64,000 bases of DNA from DASZGI01 sp035938995 (lineage in GTDB: Bacteria > Actinomycetota > Actinomycetes > Streptomycetales > Catenulisporaceae): the NCBI RefSeq assembly GCF_035938995.1, contig NZ_DASZGI010000070.1, positions 13,286-77,285 on the forward strand, read 5' to 3'. The position numbers and the translations under genes are program-made. Positions 49,798-58,972 of the stretch are shown here, piece by piece (within the stretch, counting starts at the first letter, position 1; each line of letters starts with the position of its first letter). A model generated the notes under the pieces. That model saw only the letters and a list, made by a program, of their open reading frames with translations. It did not search any database and was not told the DNA's origin.

Positions 49798-50565
49798 TCA
49801 CGGTGACGATGCCTGGTCGGGCTGGTGATCCGATGCCGGCTTGAGCTTGTCTTCGAAGAACGCCAGCACCCGGTCGACGCCCTCCTGCTGGCGGTGCTCG
49901 GTCAGCGTGGAGTGCTTGCGGCCGGGGAACTCCACGGCGATGAAGTTGTCGCCCAGTTCGCGGCGCAGGGTGTCGAAGCGGGTGCCGGTCGCGGGGTCCC
50001 GCTCGTAGCGCAGGCCGAGCACCTGGCATCCGGCGGCGACCTTGCCCTTGACCGATTCCAGGTCGCCGGGGCTGAGCCCGAGGTCGGCGCTGCGCGCCCT
50101 ACCCAGGGGCGCCGGCGAGGCCGGCTGGGCGAGCACGGGTGCGGCCACCGGCGCGTCGGCGAGCATCGCCAGCGCGAAACCTCCGGTCATGCACATGCCG
50201 ACCGCCCCCACGCCGGGTCCGCCCAGCTCGGCATGCAACTCGCGGGCCAGCGACCGCAGCCACGCCGCGACCGGAGTGGTGCGCCCGAGCGCGAACATGC
50301 TGAACTCTCTGCTGATACAGACCTGGGCGAGGCTGCGCAGCGACTCCCGCACGGTCGCAGGAGCCTGATCGCGGCCGAACAGCGACGGCAGGACGACCGT
50401 GAACCCGCGCGCCACCACCTCCTCGGCGAACGCGATGACCGCGGGTGTGATACCGGGGACCTCGTGGATCACGACCACGCCCGGCCCGCTGCCCTTACGG
50501 TATGTCGGATGCGTAACCCCGTCGGCCGTATGGCTGCCGGGAGTCCAGGAGTCGAGGAGGCCCAT
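49798..50565 (-). CDS. Dienelactone hydrolase-family protein
   Basis: This encodes 255 residues with an alpha/beta-hydrolase fold of the dienelactone hydrolase type. E35 lies in VVIHEVPGI, the nucleophile C125 in the elbow GMCMTGGF, and a late His in GRKHSTL. Members hydrolyse dienelactones or related esters and lactones. There is no signal peptide, so it is cytosolic. About 45 residues (LGRTTPVAAWLRSLARELHAE and neighbours) lie before the nucleophile, as usual. No clear ribosome-binding site precedes the ATG, so a leaderless transcript is possible. It is divergent from the protease gene at 50804, and the substrate is unknown. Confidence 0.88.
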   Translation of the reverse strand: MGLLDSWTPGSHTADGVTHPTYRKGSGPGVVVIHEVPGITPAVIAFAEEVVARGFTVVLPSLFGRDQAPATVRESLRSLAQVCISREFSMFALGRTTPVAAWLRSLARELHAELGGPGVGAVGMCMTGGFALAMLADAPVAAPVLAQPASPAPLGRARSADLGLSPGDLESVKGKVAAGCQVLGLRYERDPATGTRFDTLRRELGDNFIAVEFPGRKHSTLTEHRQQEGVDRVLAFFEDKLKPASDHQPDQASSP

Positions 50566-50803
50566 GACAGAAGACTATTGCCCACACAGCCGACAGCTGA
50601 TCTCCGGCCGGAAGTTTTTGCCAGCCGTGCCGATTCAAGTCGGCGGCGAGGCGCAAGAATCAGAGCAGCCTGTGTAAGGGTCGAAGAGCCCGTTGTCGTC
50701 ACTGGAACACGCGTTTACCCAGTGCTATGACGTAACGCAGGCCGGCCGATCGCGCATGGTCGACCATATGGCGGCGCCCAACCCGAGACACGTAGGGGGA
50801 TTC

Positions 50804-53800
50804 ATGTTCCATGCAGCGCGCAGGAGACGATCCGTGAGAAGGTCGGCCGCCGCTGTGGCAGTCCTTTCCGCCGCTGCGCTGGCCGTGTTCGGGGTCCCAG
50901 CGCGGGCGACAACAGTCGGCCCGGCACTTCAGGGAGCTGCGCATTCCGCTGCCAGCTCCAATACCGCCTCCACCGCAGCCCCATCCTTCCAGCCGGTCTG
51001 TGGTGCGCCGAAGCCCGGCACGTTCTCCTGCTTCGCGCTGCGCCGCACGAACGTCAAACAGTCCGCGCACACGCTGACGTCCACCACCACCCCGTCCGGT
51101 TACGGTCCGGCCGACCTGCAGAGCGCGTATTCGCTGCCACCCGACGGCGGCTCAGGGCAGACCGTCGCCATCGTCGACGCCTTCGACGACCCCACCGCCG
51201 AAGCCGACCTGGCCGTCTACCGCCAGCAGTACGGTCTGCCGGCGTGCACCAGCGCCAACGGCTGTTTCAGCAAGGTCGACCAGCGCGGCGGCACCCAGTA
51301 CCCGCCCGTGAACTACGCCTGGGCCGGGGAGATATCCCTCGACATAGACATGGTCTCCGCCATCGCCCCCGACGCCCACATCCTGCTCGTCGAGGCCGAT
51401 AACGACCTCGAGAGCGACCTCGGCGCGTCCGTGGACGAGGCCGTGGCCCTGGGCGCCAAGTTCGTGTCGAACTCCTACGGCGGCAGCGAAGACCCCTCAG
51501 AGACCACCTTCGACGCCCACTACAACCACCCCGGTGTCGCCGTCGTCGCCGGCTCGGGCGACTCGGGCTACGGGGTGGCCTACCCCGCGGCCTCGCCGTA
51601 CGTGACCTCGGTCGGCGGTACGAGCCTGACCCGCGCTCCCGGCACGGCCCGCGGCTGGTCGGAGACGGCGTGGTCCCTCGCCGGTTCCGGCTGCTCGGCC
51701 TACGAGCCCAAGCCCGCCGTCCAACACGACACCGGCTGCGCCAACCGCACGGACGTCGACGTCTCCGCCATCGCGGACCCGACCCCCGGTGTGGCGGTCT
51801 ACGAGAGCAACGTCGGTTGGCTCGCTTATGGCGGCACGAGCGTGGCTTCCCCGGTCATCGCCGGCGTCTACGCCGACGCAGGCACCCCGGCCGCAGGGAC
51901 CAACCCCAACACGTACCCGTACGCGGCGCACACCGGACTGAACGACATCACTCTCGGTACCAACGGCGGATGCACGGTCGCCTACCTGTGCAACGCCGTG
52001 ACCGGCTACGACGGCCCGACCGGCCTGGGCACCCCGAACGGACTGCAGGCGTTCCGCACCGGCCCGCACGGCACACTGACCGGCGCCGTCACCGGCCACC
52101 CCGGCGGAGAGCCGATTGTCGGAGCCGCAGTCAGCGACGGCACCGACGTCACACACACCGACGCGCAGGGCCGCTACACGCTCGCGCTATCCGCCGGCAG
52201 CCGCGACATCACCGTCACCGCCTACGGATACGCGACCGCTACCGCGCACGTTAACGTCGCGGCAGGCGCCACTGTCAGGAAGAACATTGAGCTGAGGCAG
52301 GTGCCGAGCGAGACCGTCTCAGGCACGGTCACCGACGGCTCCGGCCAAGGCTGGCCGCTGTATGCGGAGATCACCGTCAGCGGCGATCCCAACCCGGTGT
52401 GGACCGATCCACACACCGGCCGCTACGAGCTGACACTGCCTCAGAACAGCGACTACACCCTCAACTTCGCGCCCGCGTCGCCCGGCTACGGCGAGGTCAC
52501 CAAGACCGTGCACGTCGCCCAGGCGCCGCTGTCCGTCGACGTCGCGGCGATCGCGGACCCGTGGACGGCCACCGCCCCCGGCTACAAGCTCACCCTGACC
52601 GGCCCCACCGAACCGTTCGACTCCACCACCGCGCCGCCCGGCTGGGCCGTCGCCGACGCCCCGAACACCACCGCCGGTTGGGAGTTCGACAACCCGGGCA
52701 ACATCGGCAACCAGACCGGCGGCAGCGGGGGATTCGCCGTCGCCGACAGCAACTTCTACGGGTTCAGCAGCAACTTCAACACCGCCTTGTACACCCCCGT
52801 GTTCGACCTCAGTAGCGACACGCGGCCGGAAGTCGGGTTCGACACCATGTGGTTGGACGACCCGTCCGTCGAGTCCCTGGGGATCGACGTCAGCGACGAC
52901 GGCTGGGCTACCTGGACCACGGTGTGGACGCCCGACCTCAACACCAGCGGCGACTTCGTGACCGACGCCCACTTCGACGTCCCGCTCACCGCTTACGTCG
53001 GCAAGCCGTCCGTCCAACTGCGCTTCGACTACGCCTCGCAGGGCGGATACTTCTGGGAACTCGACAACGTCTTCGTCGGACAGCGCGACTTCGCGCCCGC
53101 CCCCGGCGGCTTGGTCGTGGGCACGGTGCAGGACGCGAACACCGGCCAGGGCGCGGTCGACGCGACCGTCACCGACCAGGACGACCCGTCCGCGCAGGCG
53201 AAGACCATCGCGACGCCGGAGGACCCGAACCTGCCGGACGGATACTTCTCGCTGTTCGTGCCAGGACCGGGCAGGCATGTCCTGACCGCCGCCAAGTTCG
53301 ACTACGCCAGCACGCCGCAAACGGTGAACGTCCGCGCCAACAGAGCCGTCTCGGCGGACTACCAGCTCGACGCCGGGCAGCTGCGGGTCGACCCCGGCTC
53401 GATCACGGCGTCCGTCGACCTGGGCGGGCGCACGAGCAGAACGCTGACGGTCACCAACACCGGCGGCGCGCCGGCCACCCTCCAGATCGGCCAACAGGGC
53501 GGCACAACGACGCCGAGCACCACCGCCCAGGGCGCGCCCCTCCGGCTCATCCCGGGCACCTACCCGACCGGCCATGTCAGGGGGCAGCCGCAAGCCCAGG
53601 CCGCCGCGGCTACCCCGTCCGCAGCGCCCTTGGACGCCGCTTGGCAGAACGCGCAGGACCTGCCGACAGCGTTGATGGACGACGTGGCAAACGCCTACAA
53701 CGGCAAGATCTACGCAGGGTTCGGCGATGCCGGGCTGTTCGGCGCCCCGCTCGGCGGCAACCTCTACGTCCTGGACCCGGCGGCCGGCGCCTGGACCCAG

Positions 53801-54751
53801 CTCGCCTCAGCCGCGGACACCCATCAGGCGCCGGGCCACGGCATCATCGACGGCAAGCTCTACATCTCGGGCGGCTGGGGATCCAACTTCCTGATTGATC
53901 CGAAGCTGGAGATCTACGACATCGCCAGCGACACCTGGACCACCGGCACCTCGGAGCCCAAGCCGTATGCGGGAGTCGGGAGCGCGGTCCTCGGCGGCAA
54001 GCTCTACCTCGTCGGCGGCTGCGGGGACACCACCTGCGGAACCACCGACGTCTCCGTCTACGACCCGGCCACCGACACTTGGAGCCAGACCGCCCCTTAC
54101 CCCGAGCCGATCGCCTGGCCCGCCTGCGGCGGCATCGGCGGCAAGCTCTACTGCGCCGGCGGCACCGACAACAACGGCGACAACATCCAGCACGCCTACG
54201 TCTACGACCCGTCCGCCAACGCCTGGTCCGCGCTGCCCGACATGCCGGTCCCCCTGTGGGGCGCGGAATACGCGGCGGCCAACGGCGTGCTGGTCATCTC
54301 CAGCGGAGTCACCACCGGGGTAAACGGCGGCGTACTGACCAACCAGGTCGTCGCCTACGATCCGCAGGCCGGCACCTGGAGTGCGCTGCCCAACGCCAAC
54401 ACCCCCAGTTACCGCGGCGCCGGCGCACTCGGCTTCTACAAGCTCGGCGGCGGCATCAACGGTTTCACCCCCACCTCGGTCGTGGAAAACCTGCCGGGCT
54501 ACGGTGTGGACCCGAGCGTGAACGTCCCCTGGTTGGCCGCGAACGCCACACAGCTGACGTTGCGGCCCCACCAGCGGATCACCGTGACCGTCACCCTGGA
54601 CACGAGCGCCTCGCAGATCGCCCAACCCGGCACGTACGGCGCCGACCTCGTGTTCGGCAGCACCACCCCCTATGCGATCCCGCCCGTCCCAGTCACCCTG
54701 ACTGTCAACCCGCCCGACGCGACCACCAGGACCGGGAGGACCGCGCAATAG
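50804..54751 (+). CDS. Large secreted sedolisin-type (S53) serine protease with accessory and Kelch domains
   Basis: This encodes 1,315 residues from ATG at 50804, with AGGGGGA just upstream and a signal peptide (FHAARRRRSVRRS then an Ala/Val core, cut near ARA). The catalytic domain (about 90-430) shows the sedolisin Glu and Asp (E176 and D180 in GEISLDID), the oxyanion-Asp region GSGDSG, the nucleophile S346 in GGTSVASP, and a calcium-site segment GYDGPTGLGTPNG. CarboxypepD_reg-like beta domains, a jelly-roll-like domain (about 605-760), an immunoglobulin-like segment, a Kelch beta-propeller (about 946-1230) and a final beta domain follow. The large N-terminal prodomain usual for the family is missing; only about 60 residues separate the signal from the protease. 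Confidence 0.9.
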   Translation: MFHAARRRRSVRRSAAAVAVLSAAALAVFGVPARATTVGPALQGAAHSAASSNTASTAAPSFQPVCGAPKPGTFSCFALRRTNVKQSAHTLTSTTTPSGYGPADLQSAYSLPPDGGSGQTVAIVDAFDDPTAEADLAVYRQQYGLPACTSANGCFSKVDQRGGTQYPPVNYAWAGEISLDIDMVSAIAPDAHILLVEADNDLESDLGASVDEAVALGAKFVSNSYGGSEDPSETTFDAHYNHPGVAVVAGSGDSGYGVAYPAASPYVTSVGGTSLTRAPGTARGWSETAWSLAGSGCSAYEPKPAVQHDTGCANRTDVDVSAIADPTPGVAVYESNVGWLAYGGTSVASPVIAGVYADAGTPAAGTNPNTYPYAAHTGLNDITLGTNGGCTVAYLCNAVTGYDGPTGLGTPNGLQAFRTGPHGTLTGAVTGHPGGEPIVGAAVSDGTDVTHTDAQGRYTLALSAGSRDITVTAYGYATATAHVNVAAGATVRKNIELRQVPSETVSGTVTDGSGQGWPLYAEITVSGDPNPVWTDPHTGRYELTLPQNSDYTLNFAPASPGYGEVTKTVHVAQAPLSVDVAAIADPWTATAPGYKLTLTGPTEPFDSTTAPPGWAVADAPNTTAGWEFDNPGNIGNQTGGSGGFAVADSNFYGFSSNFNTALYTPVFDLSSDTRPEVGFDTMWLDDPSVESLGIDVSDDGWATWTTVWTPDLNTSGDFVTDAHFDVPLTAYVGKPSVQLRFDYASQGGYFWELDNVFVGQRDFAPAPGGLVVGTVQDANTGQGAVDATVTDQDDPSAQAKTIATPEDPNLPDGYFSLFVPGPGRHVLTAAKFDYASTPQTVNVRANRAVSADYQLDAGQLRVDPGSITASVDLGGRTSRTLTVTNTGGAPATLQIGQQGGTTTPSTTAQGAPLRLIPGTYPTGHVRGQPQAQAAAATPSAAPLDAAWQNAQDLPTALMDDVANAYNGKIYAGFGDAGLFGAPLGGNLYVLDPAAGAWTQLASAADTHQAPGHGIIDGKLYISGGWGSNFLIDPKLEIYDIASDTWTTGTSEPKPYAGVGSAVLGGKLYLVGGCGDTTCGTTDVSVYDPATDTWSQTAPYPEPIAWPACGGIGGKLYCAGGTDNNGDNIQHAYVYDPSANAWSALPDMPVPLWGAEYAAANGVLVISSGVTTGVNGGVLTNQVVAYDPQAGTWSALPNANTPSYRGAGALGFYKLGGGINGFTPTSVVENLPGYGVDPSVNVPWLAANATQLTLRPHQRITVTVTLDTSASQIAQPGTYGADLVFGSTTPYAIPPVPVTLTVNPPDATTRTGRTAQ

Positions 54752-54986
54752 CCGCGAGGTTCCCAGCACCGTGAACCCGCTGTGCCGAGCCGATCCGCGT
54801 GGTCGGCCCGGCACAGCGGCGTGGCGACAGGACCTGATGCTCTGTCAAGCCTGCGGCAGCTCACAGACCTGCGTCCGCGGTCCTGTTTTGCTGCGGGGAC
54901 GCCCATTCGACGGGAGACTGAGAAAGCAGCGGCGGCGCTAGATTGCGTTGTCGACTGATGCGGAGAGGGACGAGGGGTGGGGGGAA

Positions 54987-55457
54987 ATGCGCATTGGGTA
55001 CGTGGTGGCCGCGTCGGCACTATGCCTGATCGCGGTCGGCGCGGTAACGGCGGTGCTGACAACTGGAGCCGGAGCCGGTGCTGGCGCCGGTTCCGCGGAC
55101 CCCGGGGTGGGAACGGGATCGGTGCGGACATCCGAATCGGCGTCTGCGACGACCGACTCCGCTGCGGGTACTGGGTCCGGTCTCGCGCGGTTCTTCGCCG
55201 AGACACCCGACTGGAGGCTGTCCTACCGTCTCGACTGCGGTTCGGGTAGCGATGCCGCGGCGGTCAAGTTCCAGGTCCGCGCGTTCACGGCCACGCCACT
55301 GCTCACGCTCGTCGGCCAAGCGGTCGGGTCCGGAACTGCCGCCGGCACCGGGCAGCCGGGCTGGCAGGTGCTCTCGGTCTCGGTGACGCCCTCGACGTGT
55401 GATTGGAGCCTGGCAGCATCGCAGACACCGGTCACGACGACCCCGTCGCAGCCGTGA
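54987..55457 (+). CDS. Small membrane-anchored extracytoplasmic protein
   Basis: This encodes 156 residues from ATG at 54987, preceded by GGGGTGGGGGGAA. An N-terminal hydrophobic segment (RIGYVVAASALCLIAVGAVTAVLT) anchors it. A Gly/Ala/Ser/Thr-rich linker and a compact domain with two cysteines (YRLDCGSG and STCDWSL), perhaps disulphide-bonded, follow. The family is not recognised. Its stop overlaps the next gene's GTG by four bases, so the two are translationally coupled and probably act together at the membrane. Confidence 0.75.
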   Translation: MRIGYVVAASALCLIAVGAVTAVLTTGAGAGAGAGSADPGVGTGSVRTSESASATTDSAAGTGSGLARFFAETPDWRLSYRLDCGSGSDAAAVKFQVRAFTATPLLTLVGQAVGSGTAAGTGQPGWQVLSVSVTPSTCDWSLAASQTPVTTTPSQP

Positions 55458-56893
55458 ACGCCGTGTCCGACCAGGCGACGGCGTCCGGGAGGTCCGGTAC
55501 CGACGCCCGCCCGCGAGCGTCGCAGCGGAGTGGTTCCGACGCTGCGACGGCAAGCGCCGAGCGTGTGGCGGCATGGGCGCGACAGCAGGTGCACGCGCTG
55601 CGCGACGCCACGCCGCACGAGTCGGCGCCATTGGGGGCGTTGAAAGCAGAGTATTTCGAAGCCTGCGGTGCGCGCGTGGGCGTGCGCTGGGTGCGCGGGT
55701 TCACCTTCGGCGTGGGCAGATTCGCGGTGTGGAGCGGGTTGCTGTTCGCCTCGTGGATCGGGGCGTTGGTGTGGGCGATCGGCCTGCCGGTCGGCCACGC
55801 GCCCGCCGTCGCGATGTCAGTGGTATATGCGCTGATCGCGCTCATCTCAGCCGTGGCCGCGCGCGGCGAGGCCTGGCGTCTACTCGATCAGTTGCGCCGA
55901 CTCGCCCCGGTGGACACGACGCAGGCTCGCGACAGAACCGGTGCGTTCGTCTCCACCTACGTCGGCCTGTTGGCCATCGCGTCCGCGCTCTATGGCGTAC
56001 TCGCCGAGGTCCGCATTCGCCGTGCTGCGCACGCGCAGCTGCCGCTGTTCGCGTTCGACAACGAGTTCGGCGCGTTTGTGCTGGTCGCCCTGTGCGGCGC
56101 GGTATTGGGCGCCTTCATCATGGCGCTCGCCTATGCTGACGCCCTTGGTCCGCGGGGCCCGCGGCAGGCGGTGTCGTGGCCGTTGCGACTACTCGGCAGT
56201 GCCGTGGCACCGCTCGTTCGTGCGCGCCGTGCGGTTGGCGGCAACGCGGCGCTGGACTCGGCGGTCCTGCGACTGCTTGAGGCGACGGCGCGCATCGCGC
56301 AGTTGGGCGCTCAGCAGCGGGCCGACGGGACGCCGCCGGGGCGTGAGGCCGTGGTATCGCTCGTCGCGCTGTTGGAACGCGCGGCTGGGGACGCGGAGGA
56401 ATACGCGCTGGTTCGGGTTCCGCGCCTGGACTTGGCTGCCCGGACCATGGCGCGCAAGGACGGGGCGCAACTGGCGGGACTCGTCCGAGCCGCCAAGGCA
56501 CCGTTGGCGCGTGCGCTCCATCCTGATGAATACAGCGCCATGAGCAAGGCACTGACGCAGATCCTGGCCGCATGGTGCGATCCGAGCTCCGGAGGCTTCG
56601 CGGATCTGGTCAGTGCCGCGCCCGCACCGGACCGCCTGCCGCTGTGGCGCCGGGCCGGCTCCCGGATCGGGAACGCCGTGTTGCTCGCGGCGGCCGGCAT
56701 CGTGCTGCCTGCCCTGCCGGTCTACAGCCACCAGCAGGCCGCGGCCGCCGGAGCCCGCTACACCCTGCTCACGGCGGCCGTATTCGCCCTGGCCACCGGA
56801 AAGGTCACCGCCTGGGACACCGTGAGTACCACCCTCGACAATCTCGCCCCTGCAGCCCCTGCAGCCCCGCAAGCCAACGTCGGCGGCCACTGA
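55454..56893 (+). CDS. Multi-pass membrane protein of unknown function
   Basis: This encodes 479 residues from GTG at 55454, which overlaps the previous stop (GTGA); an earlier in-frame start at 55403 would overlap more deeply. About six transmembrane helices are visible in two groups: four in the first half (FAVWSGLLFASWIGALVWAI, AMSVVYALIALISAV, YVGLLAIASALYGVL, LVALCGAVLGAFIMALAY) and two near the C-terminus (VLLAAAGIVLPALPV, LLTAAVFALATG). A cytosolic helical domain of roughly 180 residues lies between the groups. No catalytic motif is recognised. It forms a two-gene unit with the anchored protein upstream. Confidence 0.8.
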   Translation: MNAVSDQATASGRSGTDARPRASQRSGSDAATASAERVAAWARQQVHALRDATPHESAPLGALKAEYFEACGARVGVRWVRGFTFGVGRFAVWSGLLFASWIGALVWAIGLPVGHAPAVAMSVVYALIALISAVAARGEAWRLLDQLRRLAPVDTTQARDRTGAFVSTYVGLLAIASALYGVLAEVRIRRAAHAQLPLFAFDNEFGAFVLVALCGAVLGAFIMALAYADALGPRGPRQAVSWPLRLLGSAVAPLVRARRAVGGNAALDSAVLRLLEATARIAQLGAQQRADGTPPGREAVVSLVALLERAAGDAEEYALVRVPRLDLAARTMARKDGAQLAGLVRAAKAPLARALHPDEYSAMSKALTQILAAWCDPSSGGFADLVSAAPAPDRLPLWRRAGSRIGNAVLLAAAGIVLPALPVYSHQQAAAAGARYTLLTAAVFALATGKVTAWDTVSTTLDNLAPAAPAAPQANVGGH

Positions 56894-56920
56894 GCCTGCT
56901 TCAACCTCAGCAGGACATTG

Positions 56921-57562
56921 CTAGGCGGTGGCCTGAAGCGCCGCGCGGGTGAGTGTTGCCGCGGTGCGCACGGCGCTGGCGATGGCGGCCTCGGGCTCCA
57001 GGCCGCACAGGTCGGTCAGGCAGAAGAGGGCTTCTGCGCTGACGACGACGGCGAGGTCGTTCTTGAGCTGGGCGAGGGCGGCGGACGTGATGCGTGCGGG
57101 GGAGTCGGCGAGCGGAGCGAGGGCGTGATCGATCAGGCCGAAGCGCAGGCCCGGGCGACGGGTGGCGACGGTTGCGGGGCGGGCGACGGTCGCCGCGATC
57201 ATGGCGCGCGCCGCACCCTGATACCGCTGGACGTGGCGCAGGAGGTGCTCGGTCACGGCGGCGACGCGCTCCACCGGGTCACGGGAGTCCGCTGCCGCCG
57301 CCAACGCCTCCTCCGGGGTGGGCATCTGGTCAGCCATGGCCTCCTGGAGCAGGCTGGTCAGATCCGGGAAATAGCGATATGCGGTGGCCTCTGATACCAG
57401 CGCGGTCTTGGCGACCTCGAGCATGGTCACCTCGCGCCCGGTGCCCGCCAGTTCGGCCGCGGCCTTAAGGATCGCGGTGCGCGTGCGCAGCTTCTGGTTG
57501 GCGCGGCCGGTGGTGGGCGGCCCCGCCGCTGTCGTCTGGCTCCGCTGTTCGGTCTCCTGCAT
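56921..57562 (-). CDS. TetR-family transcriptional regulator
   Basis: This encodes 213 residues. The N-terminal helix-turn-helix is typical (RTAILKAAAELAG, then TMLEVAKTALVSEATAYRYFPDLTSLL). The C-terminal ligand domain is Ala-rich and not assignable. It is divergent from the cupin-hydrolase gene, with inverted repeats in the 103-base gap, so it very probably represses that gene and itself. The inducer is unknown. Confidence 0.92.
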   Translation of the reverse strand: MQETEQRSQTTAAGPPTTGRANQKLRTRTAILKAAAELAGTGREVTMLEVAKTALVSEATAYRYFPDLTSLLQEAMADQMPTPEEALAAAADSRDPVERVAAVTEHLLRHVQRYQGAARAMIAATVARPATVATRRPGLRFGLIDHALAPLADSPARITSAALAQLKNDLAVVVSAEALFCLTDLCGLEPEAAIASAVRTAATLTRAALQATA

Positions 57563-57583
57563 GCGACAAGGATAGCAAGTTCG

Positions 57584-57652
57584 CTCTCGTTATGAGAGTT
57601 GACTTGCATAACGAGTGCGAGCCTCCTAAGGTCGTGAGAGTCAACTCTCACG
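57584..57652. promoter_or_regulatory. TetR operator candidates in the divergent promoter region
   Basis: Two dyads share the half-site GAGAG. The first is CTCTC-N5-GAGAG (57584-57598). The second has perfect 9-base arms, CGTGAGAGT and ACTCTCACG, around a central CA (57633-57652). A 7-base inverted repeat (57588-57594 with 57607-57613) lies between. A TTGACT -35-like hexamer (57599-57604) points toward the cupin-hydrolase gene. The second dyad ends directly before that gene's GAAGGAG ribosome-binding site. Confidence 0.65.
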
Positions 57653-57665
57653 AAGGAGTCAAGCT

Positions 57666-58943
57666 ATGACCGAGGTCGCTATCGTCGCCCCGGACGGCGG
57701 CGAACTGATCGAGCTGGGACCGGCCCGGATGCGCATCCTGGAGGACGGCGGCACCACCGCGCACCGGCTCGGGATCGGCGAGATCACGCTCGCCCCGCAC
57801 AGCGACGGCCCGCAGCAGCACCGGCACGCCAAGCACGACGAGGGGTTCTACGTCGTATCCGGCACCGCGCGGTTCACCGTCGGGAGCGCCACCTACGACG
57901 CGCCGCCCGGAACGATGGTCATGGTTCCGCCCGGCGCGCCGCACACGTTCGCCAACCCCGGGGATGAGCCGCTCGTGATAGTGAACACATTCACGCCGGA
58001 CCTCTACGTGCAGTACTTCCGGGACCTGCGCGACGCGCTCGCGGACGGCCGCCAGACGCCCGCTCAGGCCGCCGCCCAGGCCATGAGCCGATACGCGACC
58101 ACACCGGCCACGGACTACGCGCCCGACCCGGTCAGCAGAGCCCTGACGAGACGCACAGTCGAACTTCGCAATGGCCTAACGATCACGGTCGACGAGTACG
58201 GCGAGGTCGACGGCGCTGGAAACGGTGCGCTCGTCCTGCACGGTGGCGCCGGACCGCGGTCGGTCGCCGGCCTCGCCGCGGCGCTCTCCCAGCACTCGTA
58301 TGTGGTCGTCCCGACGCACCCCGGTTTCGACGCGACGCCGCGTCCGGACGGCACCGACTCCGTCGCCGATCTGGCATCGGCCTATCTCGACCTGATCGAG
58401 GAACTCGGCCTGCGCACGGTGCTCGTGCTCGGCAGCTCGGTCGGCGGCTGGATCGCGGCCGAGATGGGGCTGCGCGACAACCACGACCGCATCAGCGGCC
58501 TGGTTCTGCTGGCCGCGACCGGGATCGAGCCCGAGCCGCCGCTGCAGATCGCGGACCCCGCGAAGCTCGGCCCGGTCAAGACCGGCGAGCTGGCCTTCCA
58601 CGATCCACGGCTGCGCCCGGATCCGGCCGCGCTCAGCGATGAGCAGAAGGCTGCGCTGGCCGCGAATCAGGCGGCGCTGGCGGTCTACGCGGGCGGCCCG
58701 CACTTCTGCTACGACCCGAAACTGCGCGGCCGCCTGCACCGTGTCGCCGTCCCCGTGCTCGTTTTCGCCGGCGAGCAGGACGGGATCGCCCCGCTCGAGT
58801 ACGAACGCGCCCTGGCCGCATCCTTCCCCCGCGTGACCTTCCATCCCGTCCCGCAGGCTGGACATTTCCCGCACCTCGAACAGCCTGAAGCAGTCCTCGA
58901 AGCCATCGACACCTTCCTGGACAAGCCCCACCAGGCGCCTTGA
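57666..58943 (+). CDS. Cupin / alpha-beta hydrolase fusion protein
   Basis: This encodes 425 residues from ATG with GAAGGAG 6 bases upstream. Residues 1 to about 115 form a cupin: H52, H54 and E59 in QHRHAKHDEGFYVVSG, and the second motif PPGAPHTFANPGDE. After a helical linker, residues about 165-425 form an alpha/beta hydrolase with S258 in the elbow GSSVGGW, a probable Asp in GEQDGIAP and a His in AGHFPHLEQP. Either half alone is common; the fusion is unusual. It may bind or oxidise, and then hydrolyse, a small aromatic or polyketide-like compound, with the divergent TetR sensing it. That function is inference. Confidence 0.88.
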   Translation: MTEVAIVAPDGGELIELGPARMRILEDGGTTAHRLGIGEITLAPHSDGPQQHRHAKHDEGFYVVSGTARFTVGSATYDAPPGTMVMVPPGAPHTFANPGDEPLVIVNTFTPDLYVQYFRDLRDALADGRQTPAQAAAQAMSRYATTPATDYAPDPVSRALTRRTVELRNGLTITVDEYGEVDGAGNGALVLHGGAGPRSVAGLAAALSQHSYVVVPTHPGFDATPRPDGTDSVADLASAYLDLIEELGLRTVLVLGSSVGGWIAAEMGLRDNHDRISGLVLLAATGIEPEPPLQIADPAKLGPVKTGELAFHDPRLRPDPAALSDEQKAALAANQAALAVYAGGPHFCYDPKLRGRLHRVAVPVLVFAGEQDGIAPLEYERALAASFPRVTFHPVPQAGHFPHLEQPEAVLEAIDTFLDKPHQAP

Positions 58944-58972
58944 CCCGAGGTGCCACCGCGCTGAGGCGGGGC

